DNA of 64,000 nucleotides from Buchnera aphidicola (Cinara curvipes) (lineage in GTDB: Bacteria > Pseudomonadota > Gammaproteobacteria > Enterobacterales > Enterobacteriaceae). The position numbers and the translations under genes were made by a program. Within the stretch, counting starts at the first letter, position 1. Each line of letters begins with the position of its first letter. Location: assembly GCF_900698915.1 (NCBI RefSeq), contig NZ_LR217710.1, forward strand, positions 248,001 to 312,000, read 5' to 3'. The notes under the pieces are model-generated. The model saw only the letters and a program-made list of their open reading frames with translations, ran no database searches and was not told where the DNA came from. This document shows positions 52,236 to 61,987 of the stretch, piece by piece.

Positions 52236-52703
52236 ATGAAAAATAAATTTAAAATAATGATAATTAATGGACCTAATTTAAATTTGTTAGGTACTAGAGA
52301 AACAAAAATATATGGAAAAAAAACATTATCCGATATAATTAATAAAACAAAAAAAATAGCAAATAAATTAAATGTCAAATTATATAATTTTCAATCTAAT
52401 GCAGAACATAAAATAGTAGAAAAAATACATGAATGTAAAAGTATAAAAATAAAATTTATTTTAATTAATCCAGGTGCATTTGCTCATACTAGTATCTCAA
52501 TAAGAGATGCTCTTTTAGCTATACAAATTCCATTTTTCGAAATTCATATCTCTAATATATTTTCTAGAGAAAATTTTCGTTCACACTCTTGGATATCTGA
52601 TATATCAAATGGTATTATATCTGGATTTGGTTCTGATGGATATATTTGGGCTCTTCATACAGCTGTAAATATTTTATTAGAAAAAAAAAATACTACTTAT
52701 TAA
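52236..52703 (+). CDS. aroQ: 3-dehydroquinate dehydratase, type II
   Basis: Shikimate pathway enzyme converting 3-dehydroquinate to 3-dehydroshikimate, feeding aromatic amino acids including the PheA branch in this window. 155 residues: I-N-G-P-N-L-N-L-L-G-T-R-E at 10-22 (catalytic Tyr a few residues later in I-Y-G), E-x-x-I-V-x-x-I and N-P-G-A-F-A-H-T-S (catalytic His). The last 11 bases overlap the convergent fis gene. Confidence 0.97.
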   Translation: MKNKFKIMIINGPNLNLLGTRETKIYGKKTLSDIINKTKKIANKLNVKLYNFQSNAEHKIVEKIHECKSIKIKFILINPGAFAHTSISIRDALLAIQIPFFEIHISNIFSRENFRSHSWISDISNGIISGFGSDGYIWALHTAVNILLEKKNTTY

Positions 52704-53004
52704 ATCGTTTATTATTTTGATAATAAATGTTTAATTTTTTTCTTAATGTTCCTCTATTAATACCTAAAATTAAAGCTGCTTTTGTTTGATTACCTCTAGT
52801 ATATTGCATTACTATGTCAAATAGAGGTTTTTCAATTTCAGATAAAAACATTGGATATAAATTATTTTCTTTTTTTTCAATTACTATTAAAAAGTAATTT
52901 TTTAAAGCAATTTTAATATAATGAATCAAAGGAGTATAAAAAACTTTTTTATTAACAGTATTAGATACTATAAACTTACTAGAATTTTTTCTATTATTTA
53001 ACAT
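52693..53004 (-). CDS. fis: DNA-binding protein Fis
   Basis: Nucleoid-associated factor that activates rRNA/tRNA promoters and bends DNA. 103 residues (E. coli 98). The C-terminal helix-turn-helix T-R-G-N-Q-T-K-A-A-L-I-L-G-I-N-R-G-T-L-R (about 70-90) is nearly identical to E. coli, while the N-terminal beta-hairpin that contacts invertases is diverged. It is one of few transcription regulators left here. dusB, its E. coli operon partner, is absent. Confidence 0.95.
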   Translation of the reverse strand: MLNNRKNSSKFIVSNTVNKKVFYTPLIHYIKIALKNYFLIVIEKKENNLYPMFLSEIEKPLFDIVMQYTRGNQTKAALILGINRGTLRKKLNIYYQNNKRFNK

Positions 53005-53165
53005 ATATTTACTTAATTGATTTTATATTATAAATTCTTAATATAAAAATATATAGAATTTTAATATTTTTAATAAAAAAATTAATTTAATGATTATTAA
53101 TTATATCGTATATAAAAAATATATTTTATGCAATAAAATTGCATAAAAATAATATTTTATAAAAA

Positions 53166-54130
53166 CTATTTCATATCTTCTAAATATAAAAAATTAATTA
53201 ATTGTATCATATCTATTGGAGGAGTAACTAGCCAAATTTTTTTTTTATTAATAATAGGATGAACAAAACCTAACATTCTAGAATGCAATGCAGGTCTAGA
53301 AAATTTCAAAAAAAATTTATACATTTTTTTAGAAATACCAAAAAAATTTAACTTTACACCTTTATTATATATTTTATCACCAAATATGGGATGTAAAATA
53401 GAAGATAAATGTACTCTAATTTGATGCATTCTACCTGTTTTTAATTGTATACGAATATATGTATAATTTCTAAAAATTGTCATAACTTTATAATAAGTTA
53501 AAGCTGATTTTCCGCCAATACCTACTGTCATTATAGTTCTACGATAAATATTTCTTTTAATAGGATAGTTAATAAAACCATCTTGTTCAATTCTACCAAT
53601 AACAATAGCATCATATTCTTTTATCACTTCTCTTTTTTTAAATAAAGAAATTAGATAATTATATGAAAATATTGTTTTTGCTACAACTAATAAACCAGAA
53701 GTATTTCGATCTAATCGATGTACAATACCAGCCCTGGGTAAAGTTAAATTATTTTTATAATGATAAATTAAAGCATTAAATAATGTGCCTGAAGTATTTC
53801 CATAACCTAAATGTATAACAAAATTAAATGGTTTATTAATAATTAATAATTCAGAATCTTCAAAAATAATATTTAAAAATATATTTTCTTTTTTTATTTT
53901 AATAAAATTAAATTCTTTTTTTATATTAATAGAAATTTTGTCTTTAAAAAAAATTTTTTTTTTGGAATAGTAGTAATATTATTATTTACTGTAACATATC
54001 CTGATAAAATCCATTTTTTTATACAAGAACGAGAAACTGAAGAAGTTAATTTTACTAATATTTTATCTAATCTATAGGACTGTAATTTTAGATTAGGAAC
54101 TATAAAATTGAATTTTGCTTTATTATTCAT
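53166..54130 (-). pseudogene. rluD: 23S rRNA pseudouridine synthase RluD, frameshifted in a homopolymer
   Basis: From ATG 54130 the S4 domain reads Y-R-L-D-K-I-L-V-K-L and I-K-K-W-I-L-S-G-Y-V-T-V-N as in E. coli RluD. It then goes out of frame at an A10-T8 stretch (minus strand; 53946-53963) and stops at 53921. In the other frame D-K-I-S-I-N-I-K-K-E-F continues through L-L-I-I-N-K-P, the catalytic H-R-L-D-R-N-T-S-G and T-G-R-M-H-Q-I-R-V-H, to 53166. One extra base in the homopolymer (or two fewer) restores about 320 residues. RluD makes the highly conserved pseudouridines 1911, 1915 and 1917 in helix 69. The M-I-K-E-Y start near 53627 is internal, not a real start. Confidence 0.85.
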
Positions 54131-54411
54131 AAATACTCATTAAAATTATATTTTTTTAAAAAAATTCACATATATAATATAAATTATATATTAAATAATT
54201 TTATCTATATTTTAAATATTTTAACAGATATAAAAAATTTTACATATAAAAAATATCATTTTAATTAATCAAAATAAAAAAAACAATATATTTATATATA
54301 AAATTTTTATATATAAAATAAAAAAAATATTTTTTTTTAAATATATATTTTATATATTTATATAATAATTTTTTTTATCTTATTCCAATAATATTAATGG
54401 ATATTACTTTT

Positions 54412-57060
54412 ATGAAAACAGAAAAAATTCGTTCTTTATTTTTACAATTTTTTAAAGAAAAAAAACATACTATTGTTCAAAGCAGTTCGTTGATTCCTAA
54501 AAATGATGATAGTTTATTATTTACAAATGCTGGAATGAATCAATTTAAGGATATTTACCTAGGATATAAAAAAATAAATTCATCATCTTTTGCTAGTTCT
54601 CAATATTGTATTCGAACAGGAGGAAAACATGATGATTTTAAAAAAGTTGGTTATAAACCTTATCATCACACACTATTTGAAATGTTAGGAAACTTTAGTT
54701 TTGGAGAATATTTTAAAGAAAAAGCTATTATATATGCTTGGGAATTTTTAACACATAAAAAATGGTTACAACTATCAAAAAAAAAAATATGGATTACATA
54801 TTATTATCAAGACTACGAAACAAAAGATATTTGGCTGAATATTATTAAATTACCATCTGATCATTTAATTGCAATAAATGATAAAAATAACATAAAATAT
54901 AATTCTGATAATTTCTGGAAAATGGGAGATTCAGGTCCGTGTGGACCATGTACTGAAATTTTTTATGATCAAAGAAAAAAAAATACTAATATTGAAAATA
55001 TAAAAAACAGTAATGATCTAAAAAAAAATTGCTTAGAAATTTGGAACTTAGTATTTATGCAATTTAATCAGATTAAACCAAACAAAATGATTAAATTGCC
55101 AATTCCATCAGTAGATACAGGAATGGGTTTAGAGCGAATTTCTTCAATTTTACAAAATGTATCTTCAAGTTATAAAACAGATAATTTTACTAAACTAATT
55201 CAGTCTATAAAAAAAAAAATAAAAAATAAGAAAAAAAATAATGTTTCTTTAAGAATTATTGCAGATCATATCCGAACATCCACTTGTTTAATCTCTGAAA
55301 ATATTATTCCAGGTAATGAAGGAAGAAATTATGTGTTAAGAAGAATTATTAGACGTGCGTTAAGTCATGGATATTTTATAGGTTTAAAAAAACCATTTTT
55401 TTATAAATTATCTAAATTCATTATACATAGCTTTAAAAATATTAATTCTGATTTTAATATTTATAATAAAATTAATATAATAAGAAATATTTTATTTACC
55501 GAAGAAAAACAATTTCATTTTATACTAAAGAATGGAATGAATAAGTTAAAAAAAGAAATTAAAAAACAAAAAAATAATATACTATGTGAAAAAAAAATAT
55601 TTTATTTATATGATACTTTTGGACTACCTATTGAAATAACACAAGATATTTGTAAAGAAAAAAAAATAATAATTAATATAGATAAACTAAATAAAATTAT
55701 TTATTTAAACAAAAGAAAACAAAAGAAAAATAAAAATAAAAAAATAAAAAAAAATTCATATTTAATGTTAATTACAAAAAAATCTATTTTTGATGGTTAT
55801 AATGAACGTATAAAGACAACTAAAGTAACACAAATTATTTATAATAATAATATTACATCCTGTTTAAAAAATAAATGTATAGGAATTTTAGTATTAGAAG
55901 TAACACCATTTTATGGTGAATCTAGTGGACAAATAGGAGATTCTGGTGAAATTATTAGCAAAAATGGAATATTTATAGTAGAAAATACGAAAAAAAATGG
56001 TAATTTTATAGCCCATATAGGATTCATGAAAAACGGATTTATAAATATAAATGATATTGTATATGCTAAAATTAATATTAAAAAAAGAAAAATAATACAA
56101 TCCAATCATTCCGCTACACATTTATTACATTCTGCATTAAATAAAATATTTAAATTAAAAGTAAATCAAAAAGGATCTCTTATTAATAATAAATATCTAA
56201 GATTTGATTTTCAATATAACGAAGATATTACAGAAAAAAATATTAATCAATTAGAAATTATAGTAAATAAAAAAATTCAAAAAAATATACCAATAAATGC
56301 TATTATTACTTCATTTAAAAAAGCAAAAAAAAATAAAGTTATATATTTACAGTCAAAAAAATATAAAAAAATAGTACGTATAATTGATATTGAAAACTTT
56401 TCTAGTGAATTATGTAGTGGAACACATCATCAAAATACAGGTCAGATTGGATTTTTTAAAATTATTTCATGTAAAAAAATAGGAAACCAAATAAAACGTA
56501 TCAAAGCAATAACAGGAATAAAAGTAATTAAATATTTTCATAAAAAAATAAAAAAAGAAAAAAAAATAAAAAATCTATTTATAAATAACAAAAATAACAT
56601 TTACCAATCAATAAAAAAAATTATTAATAATATCAATGATATAAAAAAAGAAAATCAAAAACTAATAAACCAAAACATTTTACAGATTTCTAAAAACTTA
56701 ATATCAAAAGCATATTTTATTAATAAAATATTTTTTATTATAAAAATTATATCTTATAAAGAACATAGAATTATTAGAAAAATATCTGATATTATTAAGG
56801 AAAAATTAAAAAAAGCAATTATTATATTAATTAATGAAAATAATTTTATAACAACATTTTTAATTAATATAACACAAAATATAATAAAAAATATCAATGC
56901 TTTAAAAATAAAAAATATTTTATTTTCTATAATACCAGGTCAAGGAGGAGGAAAAAAAAATATTGTAGAGGGAAAGTTGATAAATAAAAAAATAAATTCT
57001 AAAAAAATAAAAAAAATAAAAATAAAAGTTATAGAATATATAAAAAAAATAATGAATTAA
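54412..57060 (+). CDS. alaS: Alanyl-tRNA synthetase
   Basis: Class II synthetase with editing. Starting from the ATG at 54412 gives 882 residues (E. coli 876), and F-L-Q-F-F is in register with F-L-D-F-F; the ATG at 54397 adds five residues. Core motifs: F-T-N-A-G-M-N-Q-F-K-D, R-T-G-G-K-H-D-D-F, G-M-G-L-E-R. The editing domain has H-S-A-T-H-L-L-H and C-S-G-T-H-H. The C-terminal C-Ala region is kept but lysine-rich. Divergent from rluD and followed by csrA, as in E. coli (where recX may intervene). Confidence 0.97.
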   Translation: MKTEKIRSLFLQFFKEKKHTIVQSSSLIPKNDDSLLFTNAGMNQFKDIYLGYKKINSSSFASSQYCIRTGGKHDDFKKVGYKPYHHTLFEMLGNFSFGEYFKEKAIIYAWEFLTHKKWLQLSKKKIWITYYYQDYETKDIWLNIIKLPSDHLIAINDKNNIKYNSDNFWKMGDSGPCGPCTEIFYDQRKKNTNIENIKNSNDLKKNCLEIWNLVFMQFNQIKPNKMIKLPIPSVDTGMGLERISSILQNVSSSYKTDNFTKLIQSIKKKIKNKKKNNVSLRIIADHIRTSTCLISENIIPGNEGRNYVLRRIIRRALSHGYFIGLKKPFFYKLSKFIIHSFKNINSDFNIYNKINIIRNILFTEEKQFHFILKNGMNKLKKEIKKQKNNILCEKKIFYLYDTFGLPIEITQDICKEKKIIINIDKLNKIIYLNKRKQKKNKNKKIKKNSYLMLITKKSIFDGYNERIKTTKVTQIIYNNNITSCLKNKCIGILVLEVTPFYGESSGQIGDSGEIISKNGIFIVENTKKNGNFIAHIGFMKNGFININDIVYAKINIKKRKIIQSNHSATHLLHSALNKIFKLKVNQKGSLINNKYLRFDFQYNEDITEKNINQLEIIVNKKIQKNIPINAIITSFKKAKKNKVIYLQSKKYKKIVRIIDIENFSSELCSGTHHQNTGQIGFFKIISCKKIGNQIKRIKAITGIKVIKYFHKKIKKEKKIKNLFINNKNNIYQSIKKIINNINDIKKENQKLINQNILQISKNLISKAYFINKIFFIIKIISYKEHRIIRKISDIIKEKLKKAIIILINENNFITTFLINITQNIIKNINALKIKNILFSIIPGQGGGKKNIVEGKLINKKINSKKIKKIKIKVIEYIKKIMN

Positions 57061-57187
57061 AAAATAAAATTTATTAATAATTTCAAATAAAATTTATAAA
57101 TAATTTATATAAATATATAATTTAAATAATATAAATTTTTTAAAAAATCATAAATGTAAATCTTATTTTTTTAAAAGGAAAAAAGGA

Positions 57188-57373
57188 ATGCTTATTTTAA
57201 CTCGTCGAATTGGCGAAACATTAATAATCGGCGATGAAATAATGATAACAATTTTAGGAATAAAAGGAAATCAAATTCGCGTTGGTATTAATGCCCCTAA
57301 AGAAATACCAGTACATAGAGAAGAAATATATAAAAGAATTCAGCTAGAAAAAAAAATATTACATAAAATATAG
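57188..57373 (+). CDS. csrA: Carbon storage regulator CsrA
   Basis: Dimeric RNA-binding regulator of translation and mRNA stability. 61 residues, same as E. coli: [17 protein letters not shown] with both RNA-contact regions (L-T-R-R and the V-H-R-E-E-I block) intact. AAGG lies 8-10 bases before the ATG. Located between alaS and serV-argV as in E. coli. It is kept here although the CsrB/C sponge RNAs are not visible. Confidence 0.98.
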   Translation: MLILTRRIGETLIIGDEIMITILGIKGNQIRVGINAPKEIPVHREEIYKRIQLEKKILHKI

Positions 57374-57537
57374 AAAATAATACTATACTGTATTTTGTTA
57401 ACATTCAAAATACAGTAAAATAAATTCATTAAAAATATTTACTAAAAAAAACATATTTTTTAAAAATTATTAAAAATTAAATTAATAATATATTATCTAA
57501 TATTTATTTAAAATTAAATATAAAAATAAAATTTCAT

Positions 57538-57566
57538 TTGACTTATTTTATAAAAAAAAGTAATAT
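57538..57566 (+). promoter_or_regulatory. Candidate sigma-70 promoter of tRNA-Ser/tRNA-Arg
   Basis: TTGACT (57538-57543) and TAATAT (57561-57566) are separated by 17 bases and lie 27 bases before tRNA-Ser(GCU). TTGAC is rare enough in this A/T background to make the match credible. Confidence 0.55.
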
Positions 57567-57592
57567 AATCATTATTATTTGTTATAAATATT

Positions 57593-57679
57593 GGTGAGAT
57601 GGCCGAGTGGTTTAAGGCGCTCCCCTGCTAAAGGAGTATGCATTAAAATGCATCGAGGGTTCAAATCCCTCTCTCACCA
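57593..57679 (+). tRNA. tRNA-Ser(GCU)
   Basis: 87 bases; class II cloverleaf, acceptor GGTGAGA/TCTCACC, anticodon loop CTGCTAA giving GCU and a long variable arm. Closely resembles E. coli serV and lies after csrA as it does there. Confidence 0.97.
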
Positions 57680-57698
57680 AAATAATAATATTATTTAT

Positions 57699-57772
57699 GC
57701 ATCCGTAGCTTAGTTGGATAGAGCACTCGGCTACGAACCGAGAGGTTGGAGGTTCAAATCCTCCCGGATGCA
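57699..57772 (+). tRNA. tRNA-Arg(ACG)
   Basis: 74 bases; acceptor GCATCCG/CGGATGC, anticodon loop CTACGAA giving ACG (inosine after TadA action, reading CGU/CGC/CGA). Nearly identical to E. coli argV and directly after serV. CCA not encoded. Confidence 0.98.
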
Positions 57773-57864
57773 AAAATAATATTATTTTTATAATATAAAT
57801 ATTTTATAAATCATATATTTTATATATAAATAAAATTTTTTTAAATAAAATAGGATGTAATATT

Positions 57865-58593
57865 TTGTATATTCCTAGAATCTATTTTAATCAAACTATA
57901 AATCTTAATTCCATAATAGAGTTAAAAAAAAATACTACACATTATTGTTTAAATGTAATAAGACTAAAAATAAAAAATATTATTCACATATTTAATAATA
58001 CAAATTATATTTTTATCTCTAAAATAATAAACATAAAAAAAAATAAAATTTTTGTTGAAGTAATAAAAAAAAAAAAAGATGATAGAGAGTCACCAATAAA
58101 TATTCATTTAGGTCAAATTCTTTCTAAAAAAATGAATATTACTATTGAAAAATCAGTAGAATTAGGTGTAAAAACAATTACTCCTATTATACCTAAACAA
58201 AAAAATTATAATAAAAAAATAAAAAATATTATTTCAAAAAAAAACTATCATTGGAATAAAGTAATAATTTCTGCATGCTCTCAATCAAAAAGAAATATAA
58301 TACCTATTTTAAAAAAACCACATTCAATATCTGATTGGTGTAATTTAATACCTTGTAGATCTACTAAAATTATTTTTTCTTTAAATTCTGTTAATAAAAT
58401 TAATGATATTCCATATAAATACAAAGATATTTATATATTAATAGGATCAGAAAAAGGATTTAGTGAACAAGAAAGAAAATATGCGCAAAAAAAAAATTTT
58501 TTAAATATTTCTTTAGGACCTAGAATTTTAAGAACAGAAACAGCAAGTATTGTTGCAATAACTGCATTACAAATATATTTTGGGGACATATAA
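57865..58593 (+). CDS. rsmE: 16S rRNA (uracil1498-N3)-methyltransferase
   Basis: SPOUT-family enzyme for m3U1498 in the decoding region. 242 residues (E. coli 243). I-P-R-I-Y at the start, D-D-R-E-S-P-I-N-I-H-L-G-Q, V-E-L-G-V-K, and the knot motifs L-I-G-S-E-K-G-F-S and L-G-P-R-I-L-R-T-E-T-A. The start is TTG at 57865: it puts I-P-R-I-Y in register and AGGA lies nine bases upstream. An A13 run near 58065 is in frame. Confidence 0.95.
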   Translation: MYIPRIYFNQTINLNSIIELKKNTTHYCLNVIRLKIKNIIHIFNNTNYIFISKIINIKKNKIFVEVIKKKKDDRESPINIHLGQILSKKMNITIEKSVELGVKTITPIIPKQKNYNKKIKNIISKKNYHWNKVIISACSQSKRNIIPILKKPHSISDWCNLIPCRSTKIIFSLNSVNKINDIPYKYKDIYILIGSEKGFSEQERKYAQKKNFLNISLGPRILRTETASIVAITALQIYFGDI

Positions 58594-58643
58594 TAAAAAA
58601 ATTAATTTATTTTAAAAATTCAGAAAAAATAATATTAAAAATA

Positions 58644-58937
58644 TTATTCTTTCATTAAAGCTGTATCCATCATTTTATTTAATGCCAACATTCTAGACTT
58701 TAAATGTTTTACACAGTGAACCGATTTTTCTTTCTCTAATTCTAATTCATAACAAATATTTAAAGCAGTAATAAAAATCAGTTGTTCTATATTTGAAACA
58801 CCTGTTTTTTCTCTTAAATCTTCTAATCGTTTACTTAAAATATCTGCTATATAATATAGATCAGAAGAATTACCATTAGGGCAATTAACTCGTATAAATC
58901 GTCCGCAAACTTCTATATCAATAGATTTTAATGACAT
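58644..58937 (-). CDS. zapA: Cell division protein ZapA
   Basis: Small protein that bundles FtsZ filaments and stabilises the Z-ring; works with the Min system in this window. 97 residues: I-D-I-E-V-C-G-R-F-I-R-V-N-C-P globular start, then L-R-E-K-T-G-V-S-N-I-E-Q-L and the coiled-coil tail, shortened against E. coli (109). It lies 92 bases after rpiA. No 6S RNA (ssrS), which follows zapA in E. coli, fits in the 50 bases before rsmE. Confidence 0.94.
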   Translation of the reverse strand: MSLKSIDIEVCGRFIRVNCPNGNSSDLYYIADILSKRLEDLREKTGVSNIEQLIFITALNICYELELEKEKSVHCVKHLKSRMLALNKMMDTALMKE

Positions 58938-59029
58938 AAATGGTTTCTCTATAAAAATAAATTAAAAAAAATATTAATAATTATATTATATTATAAAATT
59001 TTTAAAAATATATTTTTATATTTTTATTA

Positions 59030-59683
59030 TCAATATATTTCTTTTATTTTATCTGCATAACTAACTAATAATAAATCAGCTTTTCTCATACAAAATAAAC
59101 CTACTGAAACTACACCTGATATATTATTAATAGTTTTTTCCAAATTAATAGAATTTTTTATATATAAATTATGTATATCAATAATACAATTTCCATTATC
59201 TGTAATAAAATTTTCTCTATATTTAGGCATCCCTCCTAATTTAATAATTTCTTCAGAAACTTTTCTTAAAGCCATAGGAATAACTTCAACAGGAATAACA
59301 CAACAATCAAAGTGTTTTATATATTTTGATTTGTCTATTATACATATAAATTTTTTTGCAACAGAAGATATAATTTTTTCACGAGTTAATGCTCCTCCAC
59401 GACCCTTTATCATCTCCATAGATGTATTTACTTTATCAGCGCTATCAATATAAATATCTAAATTTTCTAAAGAATTTAAATCTATTATAGGTATATTACA
59501 TTTTCTTATCTTTTTTTCTGAAACTAATGAGCCGGGCACTACACCGCGAATAGAAGATGAAATATTTGATAATTCTTTAATAAAGTAATTTATTGTTGAA
59601 CCAGATCCAATTCCAATAATAGAATTTTTAGGAACATACTTTAAAACAAACTTTGCTACAGATTTTTTTAACGTATTAAACAT
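59030..59683 (-). CDS. rpiA: Ribose-5-phosphate isomerase A
   Basis: Interconverts ribose-5- and ribulose-5-phosphate downstream of Zwf. 217 residues from the ATG at 59683 (E. coli 219). G-I-G-S-G-S-T (phosphate loop), D-S-A-D-K-V, I-K-G-R-G-G-A-L-T-R-E-K (active-site Asp/Lys) and V-E-V-I-P are present. GGAG six bases before 59683 decides the start; an ATG at 59710 precedes that site and adds nine unaligned residues. Confidence 0.96.
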   Translation of the reverse strand: MFNTLKKSVAKFVLKYVPKNSIIGIGSGSTINYFIKELSNISSSIRGVVPGSLVSEKKIRKCNIPIIDLNSLENLDIYIDSADKVNTSMEMIKGRGGALTREKIISSVAKKFICIIDKSKYIKHFDCCVIPVEVIPMALRKVSEEIIKLGGMPKYRENFITDNGNCIIDIHNLYIKNSINLEKTINNISGVVSVGLFCMRKADLLLVSYADKIKEIY

Positions 59684-59797
59684 ATATTCTCCAAAATACA
59701 TTAAAAACAATATTGTTAATAATATAAAATAAAATTATTTCTACAAATAAAGAAATAATAAAAAAATAATTAAAATAAACATATAAAAAAATATTAT

Positions 59798-59869
59798 CTG
59801 GGGTACCTGGATTCGAACCAGGGATGCCGGTATCAAAAACCGGTGCCGTAACCTCTTGGCTATACCCCA
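59798..59869 (-). tRNA. tRNA-Gln(UUG)
   Basis: 72 bases; acceptor TGGGGTA/TACCCCA with G73 as in E. coli glutamine tRNAs, anticodon loop TTTTGAT giving UUG. Last of the Met-Leu-Gln tRNA operon, matching the order metT-leuW-glnU in E. coli. Confidence 0.97.
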
Positions 59870-59917
59870 AAAAATAATATTTTCATAAAAATATTATTTA
59901 AAAATATAAAATCATTA

Positions 59918-59999
59918 TACGGAAGGCGAGATTTGAACTCGCAAACTTTTCAGTGCCAGAACCTAAATCTGGTGCGTCTACCATTTTCGCCACTCCCGC
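59918..59999 (-). tRNA. tRNA-Leu(UAG)
   Basis: 82 bases; class II cloverleaf, anticodon loop TTTAGGT giving UAG, very close to E. coli leuW. The acceptor pairs GCGGGAG with CTTCCGT through two G-U pairs, weaker than usual. CCA not encoded. Confidence 0.96.
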
Positions 60000-60028
60000 C
60001 TACTTAAACTTAAAATTATATAATTTAA

Positions 60029-60102
60029 TGGCTATAACGAGAATCGAACTCGTGACCTCAGCGTTATGAGTGCTGCGCTCTAACCATCTGAGCTACATAG
60101 CC
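60029..60102 (-). tRNA. tRNA-Met(CAU), elongator type
   Basis: 74 bases; acceptor GGCTATG/TATAGCC with one G-U, anticodon loop CTCATAA giving CAU. It resembles E. coli metT. First of the tRNA operon. The C1-A72 mismatch and GGG/CCC anticodon stem of an initiator are absent, so it is an elongator. Confidence 0.96.
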
Positions 60103-60134
60103 GTATTTTTATTAAAAATAATATTTAAATGATA

Positions 60135-60163
60135 ATTTTACACAAATAAAATCATTTTTACAA
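60135..60163 (-). promoter_or_regulatory. Candidate sigma-70 promoter of the Met-Leu-Gln tRNA operon
   Basis: On the minus strand TTGTAA (60158-60163) and TAAAAT (60135-60140) are 17 bases apart, and the -10 lies 32 bases before tRNA-Met. Good spacing and position; moderate weight because of the A/T background. Confidence 0.48.
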
Positions 60164-60358
60164 TCAAAATTTTCAAATAAAATATTTTTTTTATTTTAAT
60201 AAAAATAATTTAAAATTTTTATATTAAAATATAATTTAGTAAGAAAAATTTTTATTATTTCTATATACTTTATAAAAGTAATAAAATTTCCTTATTTAGT
60301 AAATATAATTATATCTTATAGTATAAACTATATCAAAAAAATTTAAAATGGTTATAAT

Positions 60359-61987
60359 ATGAATAATAATTTCATTAATAAAATAATAAAAAAATCAATA
60401 TTAAAAAATCCTCATGATAAAATAAAAACACGCTTTCCACCAGAACCTAACGGTTACCTACATATTGGACATGCGAAATCTATCTGTTTAAATTTTAATA
60501 TTGCAAACCAATATAATGGTATCTGTAATCTTAGATTTGATGATACTAATCCAAAAAAAGAAAAAATTAAATATATTGATTCAATAAAAAAAGATATACA
60601 ATGGTTAGGTTTTAAATGGTATAAAAAACCTAAATTTACTTCAAATTATTTTAATAAATTATATAAATATGCAGTTCAATTAATTGAAAATAATTTAGCA
60701 TATGTAGAAGAACTAAATAAAGATGAAATAAAAAAATATAGAGGTACATTAAAAAAAATAGGAAAAGATAGTCCATTCAGAAATCGAACAATTAAAGAAA
60801 ATTTAATTTTATTTGAAAATATGAAGCTCGGTATGTTTCCTGAAGGTTCTATGTGCTTAAGAGCAAAAATTAATATGAAATCTCCATATATTATTTTACG
60901 TGATCCTGTTTTATATAGGATAATATTCTCCGAACACCATCAAACAAAAAATAAATGGTGTATATATCCCATGTATGATTTTGCTCATTGTATTGCTGAT
61001 GCTTTAGAAGGAATTACACACTCTTTATGTACACTTGAATTTCAAGATAACCGACAATTATATAAATGGATATTAAAAAAATTGCATTTTATAAAAAAAC
61101 CTCCTAAACAATACGAATTCTCTAAATTAAATTTAGAACATACGATTTTGTCTAAAAGAAAATTAAAAAAATTAATAAATTCTAAACTTGTCAATGGGTG
61201 GGAAGATCCAAGATTACATACAATCTCTGGATTAAGAAATAAAGGATATACAAAAAACTCTATTCAAATGTTTTGTCAAAAAATAGGAATTACAAAACAA
61301 CAAAATATAGTAGAATTATCTTTACTAGAAGCGTGTATAAGAAAAGATCTCAATATGTCTTCTCCTAGAAGAATGGCTGTAATTAATCCTATTAAAATTA
61401 TAATTACTAATCTACCTGAAAGTCATATAGAATATTTTAATGTTTTTAATCATCCACAAGTAAAAGAAATGGGTACTAGAAAGATTTTATTCACTAAAGA
61501 GATATACATTGAACAAGAAGATTTTTCTGAAAAAGAGAAAGAAAATTATAGAGGGCTAGTATTAGGAAAAAAAGTTCGATTAAAATACGCCTATATAATA
61601 AAAGCAAAGAAAATTTTAAGAGATACAAATTATGAAATAAATTGTATTTTATGTAAATATTATCCTAAAAAAACAAAAAAAAATATAGGAATAATTCACT
61701 GGATATCTATAAAAAATTCTATTCCAGCACAATTTCAATTATTTGATATTTTATTTATTTCTAAAAATCCTGAAAAGCAAGATGATTTTATGCAATCATA
61801 TAATCCTAACTCATATATTCTTAAAAAGGGATATATAGAATATATTGTCTATCATGAAAAAGTTAATCAAGCTTACCAATTTGAAAGAATTGGGTATTTT
61901 TTAAAAACAACAAAGAAAAATAAAAAAAAAATTATATCATTTAATAGAATCGTATCATTAAAAAATAGACATAGAAGTTTTATTTAA
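60359..61987 (+). CDS. glnS: Glutaminyl-tRNA synthetase
   Basis: Class Ib synthetase charging tRNA-Gln, which is encoded just upstream on the other strand. 542 residues (E. coli 554). H-I-G-H in P-N-G-Y-L-H-I-G-H-A-K-S, R-F-D-D-T-N, and the KMSKS equivalent L-S-K-R-K-L (M-S-K-R in E. coli), followed by the two beta-barrel anticodon domains. In-frame lysine runs are common near the C-terminus. Confidence 0.98.
   Translation: MNNNFINKIIKKSILKNPHDKIKTRFPPEPNGYLHIGHAKSICLNFNIANQYNGICNLRFDDTNPKKEKIKYIDSIKKDIQWLGFKWYKKPKFTSNYFNKLYKYAVQLIENNLAYVEELNKDEIKKYRGTLKKIGKDSPFRNRTIKENLILFENMKLGMFPEGSMCLRAKINMKSPYIILRDPVLYRIIFSEHHQTKNKWCIYPMYDFAHCIADALEGITHSLCTLEFQDNRQLYKWILKKLHFIKKPPKQYEFSKLNLEHTILSKRKLKKLINSKLVNGWEDPRLHTISGLRNKGYTKNSIQMFCQKIGITKQQNIVELSLLEACIRKDLNMSSPRRMAVINPIKIIITNLPESHIEYFNVFNHPQVKEMGTRKILFTKEIYIEQEDFSEKEKENYRGLVLGKKVRLKYAYIIKAKKILRDTNYEINCILCKYYPKKTKKNIGIIHWISIKNSIPAQFQLFDILFISKNPEKQDDFMQSYNPNSYILKKGYIEYIVYHEKVNQAYQFERIGYFLKTTKKNKKKIISFNRIVSLKNRHRSFI

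Noticed and set aside
53166-53627. A separate short pseudouridine synthase from ATG 53627
   Set aside because: The same frame continues upstream with the catalytic H-R-L-D motif, so this is the C-terminal part of rluD.
58594-58643. 6S RNA after zapA
   Set aside because: Only 50 bases separate zapA from rsmE, too short for ssrS.
59676-59870. Minus-strand ORF starting in tRNA-Gln
   Set aside because: It translates the tRNA gene itself and the rpiA leader.
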